Assembly (NCBI GenBank): GCA_029532415.1 | Contig: JAQOTA010000048.1 | Span: 174,001-238,000, forward strand | Reading direction: 5' to 3' | DNA: 64,000 nucleotides | Source: Marasmius tenuissimus | Taxonomy: Eukaryota; Basidiomycota; Agaricomycetes; Agaricales; Marasmiaceae | Part shown: piece after piece, positions 35,174 to 45,166 of the stretch | How positions within the stretch are numbered: the stretch's first letter is position 1 | How the letters are laid out: every line of letters begins with the position of its first letter | Notes under the pieces: generated by a model | What the model was told of the DNA's origin: nothing | What the model saw: the letters and a program-made list of their open reading frames with translations, nothing else | Database searches by the model: none | Position numbers and translations under genes: made by a program

Positions 35174-36643
35174 ATGAATACAAGTTCTCCGATCTGCGTT
35201 TTACCAACAGAGCTCCTGCAGTATATCTTCTTACTCTACTGCGAGGAAGGTACAACGATCCAGACCGGTCAGGTCGACGACGACGATCCGAATACACTGG
35301 CATCTGCTCGGCCAATGCCCTCGGCAGCAGTCTTGTCATCTGTGTCGTCTCACTGGCGAGATCTGACCATCTCGTTCCCAAAGCTTTGGTCGCATCTACG
35401 TTTTGAGATAGGCGGGAGGACTGGAGTCGAGCGGTACGATAACGAAGAGAGGCAAAGGTGTTTCCGAGAGACCAATTACCATCTAGATCGTGCGGGCAAA
35501 GCTCCTTTGACCCTGGCATTTCTAGAGGTTGATATCAGAGATGGTGTGGATCTCATGCCGTTCGACCTTACGATGGATGCTCTGTGTCGTCGGGTTGGGC
35601 AATGGGCTAACATCGAGTTCGACTTGGGTCGTTTCTTTCTCGAAGCGAATGCCTCTACCCTCCGAATGATTCGAGGGAACCTCGTCAATCTCCAATCGTG
35701 TTGTTCTCGTGAAGGCGGAATTGACCACCGTTGGGCCACAGATTTTCTTGGTACTTGTCCGTCACTCCAAAATGTCTCTCTTCGCGAGTGGGGTCGATCG
35801 AGGTCGTTTAGCCTTCTCCCCACATTACTTCCGTGGAATCAGCTCCGTAGCCTGTCCCTTGCTACCCCTTCCAGTCCATATTCTGTATTCGAGATACTTG
35901 GCTGGTGTCCAAATCTGGAATCGCTCACATTCTGGACTTATGAAAGCGACCCGACCTGGCCCCAGGTGCGGGTTGAGCCAGCATCCTGGAGTGTCCACTC
36001 TCTTTCAATCATCATAGTTGATGGCTACGATACCATGATCTTTCAAGATTTTTTGCAATACGTCACACTTCCACATCTAGCCTCCCTTGATATGAACACA
36101 CTATCAATCACTAACGAACCAACACTTTCGACGAAACGGGAAAAATGTCTGCACGATCTCATTCGACGGTCCTCACGTTCCATCACCTCCCTGTCCCTTC
36201 ATCACTGTCCATTCACCGGCGAACAGGCAGTTGACCTTCTGCGACTTCTCCCCGGATTGACATGCCTCTACATTGATGAAAACATGCCCGTTGAAACAGT
36301 GTCCACCTCCAACATCAGCATCATCTGTCACGAGCACCTCTTCGACCACCTATCTATCGATCCGTCCTCCACAACTCGTCCGTTATTACCCCATCTGACG
36401 AATCTGAAGATTGTCGTTGATAGCAAGGCATTTCCGGACGAAGCTTTCGTGAAGGCTATACGTTCGAGGTGGATCCTTGACCCCGAGCTCTCGGTCAGAG
36501 TCGGTGTTGATTGTCTTCGGTCAGTCGAGGTCTGCTTCAATGATTATCCAGCGAACGTCCCGGACAGCTTGCTACGGCTGGAGGTGTTGAAGAAGCTGGG
36601 ATTAAAGGTATCGATACCCGAATGTCGTACTTCGTCTTCATGA
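35174..36643 (+). CDS. F-box/leucine-rich repeat protein (short N-terminus subfamily)
   Basis: This intronless frame of 489 codons begins MNTSSPICVLPTELLQYIFL. The F-box continues to LSSVSSHWRDLTISFPKLW. After it come HLDRAGKAPLTLAFLE, DLTMDALCRRVGQWANIEFD and STLRMIRGNLVNLQS. Leucine-rich segments follow (LRSLSLATP, CPNLESLTFW, SITSLSLHHC, LLPHLTNLKIVV). The end has FVKAIRSRWILDPELSVRVG and SVEVCF. The frame is open back to 35138, but the ATG at 35174 aligns with the starts of the relatives at 57304 and 8469. It likely works as an SCF substrate receptor. No tag or localisation signal is visible. Confidence 0.88.
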   Translation: MNTSSPICVLPTELLQYIFLLYCEEGTTIQTGQVDDDDPNTLASARPMPSAAVLSSVSSHWRDLTISFPKLWSHLRFEIGGRTGVERYDNEERQRCFRETNYHLDRAGKAPLTLAFLEVDIRDGVDLMPFDLTMDALCRRVGQWANIEFDLGRFFLEANASTLRMIRGNLVNLQSCCSREGGIDHRWATDFLGTCPSLQNVSLREWGRSRSFSLLPTLLPWNQLRSLSLATPSSPYSVFEILGWCPNLESLTFWTYESDPTWPQVRVEPASWSVHSLSIIIVDGYDTMIFQDFLQYVTLPHLASLDMNTLSITNEPTLSTKREKCLHDLIRRSSRSITSLSLHHCPFTGEQAVDLLRLLPGLTCLYIDENMPVETVSTSNISIICHEHLFDHLSIDPSSTTRPLLPHLTNLKIVVDSKAFPDEAFVKAIRSRWILDPELSVRVGVDCLRSVEVCFNDYPANVPDSLLRLEVLKKLGLKVSIPECRTSSS

Positions 36644-37066
36644 TCGAACTAAGTAGTATCCGTATCTTTTCCCTTTCTGGCCTGATATCTCGTGTATTCG
36701 GAATCTTATTTGCCCAAGTCTACAGTACATTAGTACTTTATACAGGTCAAGGGCCCGTGACTCGCGTGTACCTGGCTACGGTCTCGAATTCTGGACTAGT
36801 TTCGAATCTTCGACGCATGGGCATCTCGGGCCCCGCGATTAGAGCGAACGGCACGTGCCTCCGTGGGCTCTCAAACTCGAGATTTCATTGATACTGGTTT
36901 CGACCCGTCGACATTGTGAAATATTAAGTAGCTCCTCACCACGAACGACAGAAAATTGGCAGTAACAATGTATGGAGCTAGAATAGGGGTGCAAATCTTA
37001 ATCAGACGAGAAGGGAGTCAAGGGCACTGTCAATATCCAAAGGTATGGCCAACCATGGAGCCTCTA
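36644..37066. other. Intergenic region downstream of F-box gene
   Basis: This is a convergent gap with no coding signal beyond short chance frames. Confidence 0.5.
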
Positions 37067-37348
37067 TCATTCCAATACCACCATGGCACCTTGTTGTTTC
37101 AAATGGTCCAGAGCCATCTGAAAGGCCAAGTCGGAGTCCAACCGTTCAAAGTCCTTCCTCATTCCCGGTGGCCCGAAAGAATTCACGCTCAGACGGAAGG
37201 CGCGGTGAGTTAATCCCCTTCGACGTGCTTCTAAAAAGTTCACCATCTCGATGTTTTCGAGGGCGGGACAAATCTCTTGACTACTCAAGGAGCGTATGAG
37301 TCTTTCCTCGTTCGACGTTTCTATGTCACCGGCACACCGTCGAGCCAC
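37067..37348 (-). pseudogene. Inverted fragment of an F-box gene C-terminus
   Basis: Read on the minus strand, this encodes ERLIRSLSSQEICPALENIE, FLEARRRGLTHRAFRLSV and DLAFQMALDHLKQQG before a stop at 37067. It matches the last ~95 codons of the intact gene at 955-2514 almost residue for residue, except for a deletion of about 11 codons (SASQADVILEL in the intact gene). There is no F-box and no start of its own. It is a dispersed, inverted partial copy 34 kb from its relative, and the nearest F-box gene (37768-39777) belongs to the same subfamily. Confidence 0.85.
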
Positions 37349-37767
37349 TACCTCGCGACTGCTGGATCACTCAAGAATTGAGGTGCCAGTGGTTGAGCTC
37401 CGAGGTTGTGCAGCTGAATTTCTCACGAATGATGCTCGAGGCGGCCCACCACCCTCCTACCAAAACTGATCCTACTGTTACAGTAAGTGCCGACTCGGTC
37501 GATAGATCTTCAGCCTTCGGCCTCAACCTGTACTACCGCTAAAGAACTCGGACCGAGGAGCACATTGCTTTGATTTACGAGGGACAAAAGCCTCAATCTA
37601 TCGTCCCCCTTAACTGGTAAGGGCGGGTTCGGTGGACTGATGTCCCATTTGTTCCCGGGATTGGTTCGAGGGTATTTGAAGTTATTACAATGAGGAGATA
37701 CGGCTATCGATGGTGATTACAGGAAGATCTGATACGCAAAGACACGAGGCACCGCACTCAGCACATA
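37349..37767. other. Intergenic region
   Basis: No gene is visible. It separates the F-box fragment from the 3' end of the next F-box gene. Confidence 0.5.
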
Positions 37768-39777
37768 CTACCAAAGATCAGGCATACTGTCGGTAGGACG
37801 GTCGATTATAGGCACCTCTGGCTCAACCCACGTCCACTCCACATGCATCCCGCTTGCCCTCAGCCCGTCCAGCTCGTACCTCACAATGGGTGAGTCAAAA
37901 GCATCCTTCTGAAGCTGCGTTCCAAAATCCACTTTGAGCGAGCGCAACGGTGTGAATTGAATGTTGACATCAAGATGCCTAGCACGCAGTCGAGCAAGTT
38001 GCAGAACATCATTAACAACATCCGGGGAGCAATCAAGGATCTCGATCTCTTCGAGGCGCGGACAAATGATCCGCACGGAGTATTGCCGAAAACCTGGTAT
38101 GAGTTCGTGGAAGAACCGTTGAGCAAGGGAGGTACGGCGACTCGGTGTTGCTTCGACCTCGTCATTATAGTTCATTCCCCACTGCCCAAAATGTCCTAAA
38201 CGTCTCTCGATTACGGGTCTTTCGTGGGTCACGGTGAGTGACTTGAGTAATGGCAGGAGCTCGAGGGAACGTAAGAGAACGTCTCCTCGGAGGAGAAGGT
38301 TCACGTCCAAGTGTGTCAGTGTACTCGCGCATCCGGATTGAATGAGGAAATCGTGGAAAGGAGTTTCGACCTGTCGATCTAAATGCCGGACCTCCGCTGG
38401 AGACGAATCGACGTTGTGGCGGACGCTGAGTTCTGTCAACGATGGTGCAAGGATTGCACCGAAGACATCTCGAATCTCTTTGATGGTGATAGCAACTTCA
38501 TGTCGATGTGAAACCCTCAAAGGAAAGTGTGAACGGTTAACGAAAAGGCGGAGTATGCGGAGGCTGCGCCAGCTTGTAGGAGGATCGGTATAAGGATTGG
38601 GCACAACACTCGATCCGACGCGCTGACCAAATGTTAGTGCGCACTCGGTCAATGATGGGAATATCTTCGCGAAACGCTGAATCAGAATACTCGGGAGCGT
38701 ATCTTTGATTGGGCCGAGAACATGGAGATGAGTCAGAGCTGACCAGTGCCGTGACTTGAGATCGAATATAGACTCTGGTATACAGTCTATGCGAAGTCGA
38801 CGCAGCTGGCCGATCGTTGCTATATCGAGGAGATGGACAAGCAGCATCTGTGGCCGCTCCAAGTCCGCTGGAAGCGCTGTGATTGTTATGCTCTCCAGCA
38901 ACGGTATGCTTCCGGGGGATAGATGCGATATGAAGGAGTCCATGATGTTGTCTGGGACGTGTGTGGGTATCATCGACTTCCAGCGCCTAGAATGTCGAGA
39001 GACGAGGTTTCCAATTTCACAATAAAACGTCCGGTTGAGATTGAAAGGCGTTCTTGCGTTCCAAATCACCATACCCGTCCGAGGGGCTGGCATTGATACC
39101 GAGATGTTAATTGGCATCGGAACCGCTCTGTCCAACCACATCGCCAAGCCGTCTCTCCTGGAACGTAGCAATTTGTTGTATGGGGGCTGGTCAGACTCCT
39201 TCAATGGGACGGGAAGGTTGATGTGTATGGCATCCCAGAGTTTGGGCGTTTCTGAAGCTATCGTTCGCCACGAACGACACACCCGCGTGAGGAGCAGAGG
39301 TGCTTGCATGATATCGCGGGTTTGAAATCCGACGGGGAGGCAATGAGTGAAAATCTCGATCATGAGTTCCGCTGAGAACCTGCGCAAAGGGGACAGAACT
39401 GCATTGTGTTTGTCAACGAAGGTCTGTAGTCGTCCATGTTCGGCTTCCAGGCGAGAAATCTCTTCCTTCAGCTCCATCAACCGGTTTGATGAATCCCAGA
39501 TAAAGCTCTTCATCTGGATGACCTCCCCAGGTGAAGGAATGTGGTTGGTGTCGAGAACAGCAGCGAATGGCGAATCAGGGAGGTCACCAAGCATTGTCAG
39601 AAGAAGTGATCTTGTAGCAGTCAGCGAGTGTAAACAGGAGGGACGTAGTTCCTGAAGTACCTTGGATATTTTGCCCTGAAAACGATCTAAATGTGACAAG
39701 TTGGACGAGCAAGATGAGTGCTGTGCGAACAGGTCACGAAGTTGCAATAAACCAACAAGACCGTGACTCGATACCAT
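37768..39777 (-). CDS. F-box/leucine-rich repeat protein (coiled-coil N-terminus subfamily)
   Basis: This uninterrupted frame has 669 codons. A possible internal start at 39594 (MLGDLPDSPFAAVLDTNHIP) aligns with the start proposed for the gene at 955-2514, so the first 61 residues may be untranslated leader. After it come a coiled coil (LMELKEEISRLEAEHGRLQT) and the F-box LSPLRRFSAELMIEIFTHCL. TRVCRSWRTIASETPKLW and leucine-rich segments follow (LRRLRIDC, LTHLHVLG, SLRILRLFV, LTHLDVNLLL, LKSLTVTH). The end has PRLEEIEILDCS and LRSLKVDFG and closes in SMPDLW. Probable SCF substrate receptor of unknown target. It is a neighbour, on the same strand, of the TIM-barrel gene at 40480-41505, a pairing repeated near 60 kb. 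Confidence 0.85.
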   Translation of the reverse strand: MVSSHGLVGLLQLRDLFAQHSSCSSNLSHLDRFQGKISKVLQELRPSCLHSLTATRSLLLTMLGDLPDSPFAAVLDTNHIPSPGEVIQMKSFIWDSSNRLMELKEEISRLEAEHGRLQTFVDKHNAVLSPLRRFSAELMIEIFTHCLPVGFQTRDIMQAPLLLTRVCRSWRTIASETPKLWDAIHINLPVPLKESDQPPYNKLLRSRRDGLAMWLDRAVPMPINISVSMPAPRTGMVIWNARTPFNLNRTFYCEIGNLVSRHSRRWKSMIPTHVPDNIMDSFISHLSPGSIPLLESITITALPADLERPQMLLVHLLDIATIGQLRRLRIDCIPESIFDLKSRHWSALTHLHVLGPIKDTLPSILIQRFAKIFPSLTECALTFGQRVGSSVVPNPYTDPPTSWRSLRILRLFVNRSHFPLRVSHRHEVAITIKEIRDVFGAILAPSLTELSVRHNVDSSPAEVRHLDRQVETPFHDFLIQSGCASTLTHLDVNLLLRGDVLLRSLELLPLLKSLTVTHERPVIERRLGHFGQWGMNYNDEVEATPSRRTSLAQRFFHELIPGFRQYSVRIICPRLEEIEILDCSPDVVNDVLQLARLRARHLDVNIQFTPLRSLKVDFGTQLQKDAFDSPIVRYELDGLRASGMHVEWTWVEPEVPIIDRPTDSMPDLW

Positions 39778-40479
39778 CCATCAGACACGCCGGCAACCAG
39801 TCTAAGTTAGTACCAAAAAGAATTATGTCCCTGCGCTCAATATCCGACCCGGTAACAACGATCGACAGGTGGCGGTTGTGATTCAAGGAAAATTTTGGGC
39901 GGCCGGCATCGAATGACTCACTATGTTTCTTGCCTCCCACCGCGTCCTACTGGAGCCGTTCATTTCTCTTTTCCTGAGCTTGTGCCCCTCGAAGTCGAAT
40001 ATTGGCGTTCGTTGTCCCGGGCTTTTATCTTTACATCATCAGGAAGACGGGTAATTTTCCGGCAGCCGGTTCCGGCCTTTTTCGACCCTTAAGCCATATT
40101 TGCAGGCTGAACGGCTGGACAGCTGCAAAATGTGACCCAACTATCTCGCTCAGAGGACATGATTTCATTGATATGAGGGAATCAATACTATCAGCAATGT
40201 TGATCTGACACAAGGATCACAGTGAGCTCAAATTATCCTAGGGGAGGCCAGCTGTATGGTCGGGTCTTTACAAGGGAAATCCAGCCTGCGGAAAAACCGA
40301 CATAGCCGGTCTGGACCCGGCCGTTCAGCCTGTACAGGCCAAGAACGGCCAAGAACGGTTTTTTGTGATCTTCCCGATGATCTTTATGTTACGTATTAGA
40401 ATCTACGTCGACCTCGACCTACGGAAAACGCCCTGAATACTAGTCAGGACTAAACCACAAACAGTCCGTGAATCGAATA
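39778..40479. other. Intergenic region
   Basis: This holds the promoter of the F-box gene and the 3' flank of the TIM-barrel gene. A short direct repeat, CCAAGAACGG twice in a row, lies near 40340. No gene is seen. Confidence 0.45.
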
Positions 40480-41505
40480 TCAACACTCTGATACGAGCTT
40501 CTGCAAGGAATCCGTGGCAATCTGCGCGTAGGTATGCATATTTCCAGGAGCTCTCTGCTGTCCCTCCGGATCAAACACCTCTACTGACAGATATCCTCTG
40601 AACCCAGTATCGAGTACCGCTCGAAGAAAGTCCTTCACCGGAAGGTAGCCACCGTTGTATGGCAATGGCCGATAATCATGACTCCATTGGCCTCTCGGGC
40701 GCAGATCCTCTTTGATGACCTTCGCTTCGAGGGGTGGGTCCATCTTGTACGCATCCGAGATCTGCAACAAGTAAATTTTGTCTGCAGGAACCGTCGACGA
40801 AAGCTCTGCCAAACTCTGCTTCCACCTCTCCTCCAATTGTGCCCGTGACAGACCTTCAAGAAGGCCCGACTGAGTTGTAGGATCTCCCCATTCCCCACCA
40901 GCACTCTGGAAAGTATCCAGGCACAAACCGACATTCGACCTATCCACCTTCTTTACGATCTCCCAGACGTCTTTCCATTTTGGTGCGTGCGTCGCCCAGC
41001 ACCAGTTTTCGTACGCGATCCGGAAGCCTTTCTCTGCCATCATATCTGCCAGCTCTCTGAGATCCCCAGCAAGCTTGTCGAAAGACGAAGATATCCCCTC
41101 CGAGTCCGACGACCCAACTTGCAACATATCCGTCCCCACTGCATCCATAATCCTCATCCAACCTTTTGCTCGATTGAATGCATCCTCCCTCTCCTTGCTA
41201 CCCTGCGGCCACCCCTCAAAATTTGCGAACGGTTGTAACATTAGGGTCTTCAAACCATGCTTGGCAGTCAGTTCGCGGATTTGCTTTCCGACATCGACGA
41301 GCGTATCGTAGTCCTTTGGATCTGGCTCCCTGCCGTTAAGGAGCCTTGCGTATTCGAGAATATCTGGCATAGACAACTCGATAGCATCGAATCCGGCGCT
41401 AGCAATTGCCTCGAGTTTGAGAGGAAGGGTGTGTGATTCGTTGATGCCTATGCTGCACGAAGCATAGCTAGTAGGGATATTCGACGTGTCGTACTTGATG
41501 GGCAT
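40480..41505 (-). CDS. Sugar phosphate isomerase/epimerase-like TIM-barrel protein (copy 1)
   Basis: The intronless product of 341 residues starts MPIKYDTSNIPTSYASCSIG. The xylose isomerase-like TIM barrel (PF01261) is shown by GFDAIELSMPDILEYA, AKHGLKTLMLQPFANFEGWP, AVGTDMLQVGSSDSE, FRIAYENWCWATHAPKW, VGLCLDTFQSAG, IYLLQISDAYKMDP and GFRGYLSVEVFDPEG. The glutamates of AYENW and SVEVF and the aspartates of CLDTF and ISDA are the likely metal ligands. Family members include 3-dehydroshikimate dehydratases and sugar epimerases, and I cannot choose the substrate. The frame is open to 41571, but the TATA box lies inside that extension, so 41505 is the real start. A close paralogue is at 59205-60275. 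Confidence 0.9.
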   Translation of the reverse strand: MPIKYDTSNIPTSYASCSIGINESHTLPLKLEAIASAGFDAIELSMPDILEYARLLNGREPDPKDYDTLVDVGKQIRELTAKHGLKTLMLQPFANFEGWPQGSKEREDAFNRAKGWMRIMDAVGTDMLQVGSSDSEGISSSFDKLAGDLRELADMMAEKGFRIAYENWCWATHAPKWKDVWEIVKKVDRSNVGLCLDTFQSAGGEWGDPTTQSGLLEGLSRAQLEERWKQSLAELSSTVPADKIYLLQISDAYKMDPPLEAKVIKEDLRPRGQWSHDYRPLPYNGGYLPVKDFLRAVLDTGFRGYLSVEVFDPEGQQRAPGNMHTYAQIATDSLQKLVSEC

Positions 41506-41544
41506 GGTGAATTTGAGGATTTTGGATCGCTGAGTTTCGAAGCC

Positions 41545-41575
41545 TTTATATAGCGTTTGTCGTGATGTCATGTCG
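41545..41575 (-). promoter_or_regulatory. Core promoter of TIM-barrel gene copy 1, with shared 15-base element
   Basis: On the minus strand, CGACATGACATCACG (41561-41575) is followed by AACGC and the TATA box TATATAAA (41545-41552), 40-47 bases before the ATG. The same 15 bases, unchanged, stand upstream of copy 2 at 59116-59130. TGACATCA resembles a bZIP (CRE-like) site. That reading is an inference. Confidence 0.6.
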
Positions 41576-42229
41576 GGGGAGTATCAATTTGCAGAGAACG
41601 TCGTCAGCATTGACGACTCCCTAAGACTCTGTGCGTTGGGTACAAGTATTAGTAACAGACATCTAGTTATCCGTGGCTCCTTGAGGAAGGAAAACCATAC
41701 AACTGAGCGCGAAAAAGCATTATGGAGAAAAATGAGTATGAAGTGAGATATTTCGTCGTCTAATATGAGCCGTATACGTACCAGTTACCGCCTATCTTCT
41801 TCAAACAGAGCTTCATGAGAGTCAAGGGCTACTCAGCTGAATGACGCATATGATGCATTTTGCGGTGTAAGGTCGTGAGTCGTTGCACAAGCGATCCGGC
41901 AGGCGCTTTTTGAGGCCAGCCGGTCCGCCAGCCGGTACAGGAGGAGGGCTTGTACTGAACCACAGAATAGTCTTGTGAGAATCGCTCAAACTGCCTGATC
42001 ACAATAAGCAAGAACGGTAACTACTAGAAATCACAAAAGTTGCTAGAGTATCTGTTACCCCCAAGTTGCCTCACAAATGTTCATTCATACCTATGAAATC
42101 CAATACATAGAAATACAAGCTAAGTGGATTGCGAGTCTCAGTCTTTGCGCACGAGCGTAGTCTCCCACATTGCGAGCGTTTTACGCCGCCGATACGAGGA
42201 TAGTGAGCAGGGGCCGTGATGAATACGTC
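41576..42229. other. Intergenic region
   Basis: Upstream flank of the TIM-barrel gene and 3' flank of the unrecognised gene. No coding signal is seen. Confidence 0.45.
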
Positions 42230-44695
42230 CTATTCAGTGGAGGGACGCGAGTCCAGCGCTATATGAGAGCGGATAAATCCGAGGGCGTCACGGAACACCG
42301 ACACCACGCTGCCACTGTCCGACATCGCCCACCCGTTTATTGTAATGGTTTCCTCGAAGAGCCTGACACCAAGCTCCTTGAGGATGAAGCTAGCGCCGCC
42401 AGCATACTCGGAGAACGTTACTAGGAGGCTACCAGCAGCATGCAGGATACTGCAATCTGCAGCTCTGCTGGGAGACACCCGAATGTTGAAGAGCTTCACC
42501 TGCATCGAGGCCATGTCGAAAAACACATCATCAGGATCTAGCTCAATCCAGAGGTAGTCGCGTTGAATGAGGGTCATCATATGCTCGAGGAACTCAATGG
42601 CCAACTTGGGAGCCATAGTCCCATCCATGTCGAGCGAAATGTCGTCCATCGGATCCCCCGGATAGCTGGTGATTATGACACTGCGGCCGACCACTGCCTC
42701 GTCGTCTGTGTGATATAGCTGTGGAACTACCGAGGTTTCCTGGAGCTGGCGAATGAAGTTCGCACAATCTTTGGATACGATTTGTGCCCAGGCTCGGTGC
42801 GACGTGTCACAAATGATATCCAGATAGCCATACTAAAGCCTATGCTCAGTGTCGTGTTAAAGATTGAGGCAAGCTGGAAACTCACCTCTAAGTCTGACTG
42901 GCCATTATCCACGACACGCTTGATGATGTCTGAGAATCTGGATTCAAGGGTAGACCATATCGGTATTTCCATTGTGTACGAGTCGTCAACTTTCTCTATT
43001 TCCATCTGATCATCGTTCTCCTTGTAATCATTGCCGTTCTCTCTTTTGTCTCCCTCGTCCGAGTCGACCTCCTGCACTGTATAGCTGATAGACCCATCCT
43101 CGGCCACCTCGATGGCAACAGGCTGCGGACTGACCTTGATACACGTATTGCCGCGAATAAGAATGACACCATCACCGGTTACAACGTAACGGCAAGGGAG
43201 AACGAGGACCATTGTCGTGGTAAGGGGAATGGTTGAGCCATGTTGCGGAGCCTGTGTCGTGGGGCCTTCCGGATTCGCACTACCCCGACCACTGGAAATA
43301 GTCCTGGTAGTTTTGATTTGACTTCGGTCGTATTTGAATTCGGGTATCTTCAGATTCCATCCCGACTCCTGGCGCTGGCGGTCGCCATCGTCCTCTTCTT
43401 CATCTTCGTCACGAAAAGACACCCTCCTCTTGCCTGAGAAAGCATGTTGCGTATATTGTGAAGTTGGTATGTTGAACCGTTGAAAAGCCAAGTCCAAGCA
43501 GAACTCCATCTTCTTCGCCGCGTCTGAAAACTGTTCCTGGAGGGCCTTGCTGAGAGCCCAACGATTCCTGTGCAGGATAAGGCCGACTAACTGTACCAAG
43601 TGGACCTTGCCCGTTCGGCCTTCGAACCTCTTGTTGATGGAGACTATGCTCGGTGTCTCGTCCTACCATTACTACGTGAGTAAAGTAAGACGGCACGAGT
43701 GAAGGGCACGTACCTCTGATGCGGGTTTGCCGAAGTATAGCACCGATGCCCATGAATGATGGACGTCGTTACCAAACTCGTCCTCGCCGCGTGTGGGCAC
43801 CCACAAGCATAGGATACACAAGTTCTTCACAGCGATTTTCTCCTCCCCAATCGCAAGTTGATAGGCCCATTTCATTCTTATGTACCCATGTAATATACTT
43901 TTCACCAGGCCTTCCTTCGTGTTACGCTCCACCGTCAGGATTGCGAAAGGGCTAGAAGTCGTAGTATTGTACGCGAAGCTGAAGTGTGGTTTGTAACGCC
44001 ACAACGACAGCCTGGATTTAAGCCCACCTGTAAGTACCAGACAAGGGTACAGCCAGTTGTCCCTGAGTCACCGTAATCAGCAACAATTTCGGAAAGTGAA
44101 GGGACGAATACACACTCGGGGATAGCATACATGCAGTGGGCCTCATCCCGAGTCCGTTCAATCAGGAGCGACCCCAGGAGCGCAGGCAGGAGCGCAGGCA
44201 GCCTCTCCATGTCGGGATGTGCCAGTAGAGCATGGAGGTAAAGCGTTGTGTCAAACCGGGGGGAATCCCGAAGTCGTTCCGTTATGTCTTCAAACACAAA
44301 AGGGCTTTCAGCTCCTGGTGGTTGTGTTTGCATATAAGTAGCGTGCCACTTTCTGAGGTTCTGGTCATAGGACATGTCCTACAGCTATAGTTAGAATCGT
44401 TCCAGCGAGTGATAAGGAATGAAAAGCCTACCGGCTCAGATTGAGGTACTGAAACGGGCTGAAGCCTGAACTCCTGTGGCCACTCATCACGATTACATCC
44501 CCATTCATCGGATACAATCAATTTGCGGATGTCCTTGTACTGGAATTTCGAGACGTCCGCAAGCACAAGATGTGAGAAGTTCTTCAGTTCTTGGGCTTTG
44601 GCTTCCAACATAATTTGAACGATTTTGGCCAGCTCCTCCTGGAAATCTGCGTGCTTGACAGAGCGAACTGGTTTCACATTGGACGTGCTAGTCAT
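42230..44695 (-). CDS. Unrecognised multi-exon protein
   Basis: I do not recognise this family. The start at 44695 gives MTSTSNVKPVRSVKHADFQE and a helical stretch (ELAKIVQIMLEAKAQELKNF). Later exons encode RKWHATYMQTQPPGAESPFV, a leucine-rich helix region (LYLHALLAHPDMERLPALLP), KPHFSFAYNTTTSSPFAILT and IRMKWAYQLAIGEEKIAVKN. The exon at about 42850-43640 contains RRVSFRDEDEEEDDGDRQRQ, a probable acidic nuclear-type segment, and SDEGDKRENGNDYKENDDQM. The last exon starts near 42690 and includes DYLWIELDPDDVFFDMASMQ and LLVTFSEYAGGASFI, ending in ALDSRPSTE. Introns are inferred from frame changes near 44390, 44040, 43710, 42890 and 42720. It is not a transposase or polymerase by any motif I can see. 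Total length is roughly 700 residues. Probably a lineage-restricted protein. Confidence 0.6.
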
Positions 44696-45166
44696 GAGGT
44701 GTAGCGACTGCCGACGAGGGGTTTGTTCCGGGATGTAGCAAGATAGAGACGGAGAGTTAGGGAGAGTAATTAGCTTGTTTGGCAAACTTTGGCTCCAAAG
44801 TTCACCGAGTCCCAATTGCTAGGCTGAAGCAAGCCCCAGCTCCGGCCCGCCAGCGGGCACTTCGCTAGAAGGGATTGGGACGAACTGCCGATTTCGACCC
44901 CGCATTCTTATGATACAATAGCACATTCTCACTGAGAAGCTCGGTTCACACATTGCTTATAACGTTTATTGTAACCTCCAGCCTCTATTAGGGACGAACC
45001 GTCAATAAATCGTTTGTGGCTCTCCCTTCTCGTGCAGGTGTACTTGGTGATGCACGAAAGAGTGGAGGGTAGTGTACGGCGTCCGAACCAGGCGAGATAT
45101 TCGAGGGTGGTTCCAACGCACTCAAATATTTCTCATGGATCTGGGGGAAACCTAAACAAGACCTAC
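44696..45166. other. Intergenic region
   Basis: The space between the promoter side of the unrecognised gene and the stop of the carboxypeptidase. It contains a small GC-rich palindromic stretch (GGCCCGCCAGCGGGC near 44847). No gene is seen. Confidence 0.45.

Noticed and set aside
41506..41571. N-terminal extension of TIM-barrel copy 1
   Set aside because: The TATA box and shared promoter element lie inside it, and copy 2 has no equivalent.
40250..42000. Possible small inverted-repeat element around TIM-barrel copy 1 (GGCCAGC..CCGGT stretches near 40.3 and 41.9 kb)
   Set aside because: The shared words are short and GC-rich. I could not align terminal repeats or target duplications.
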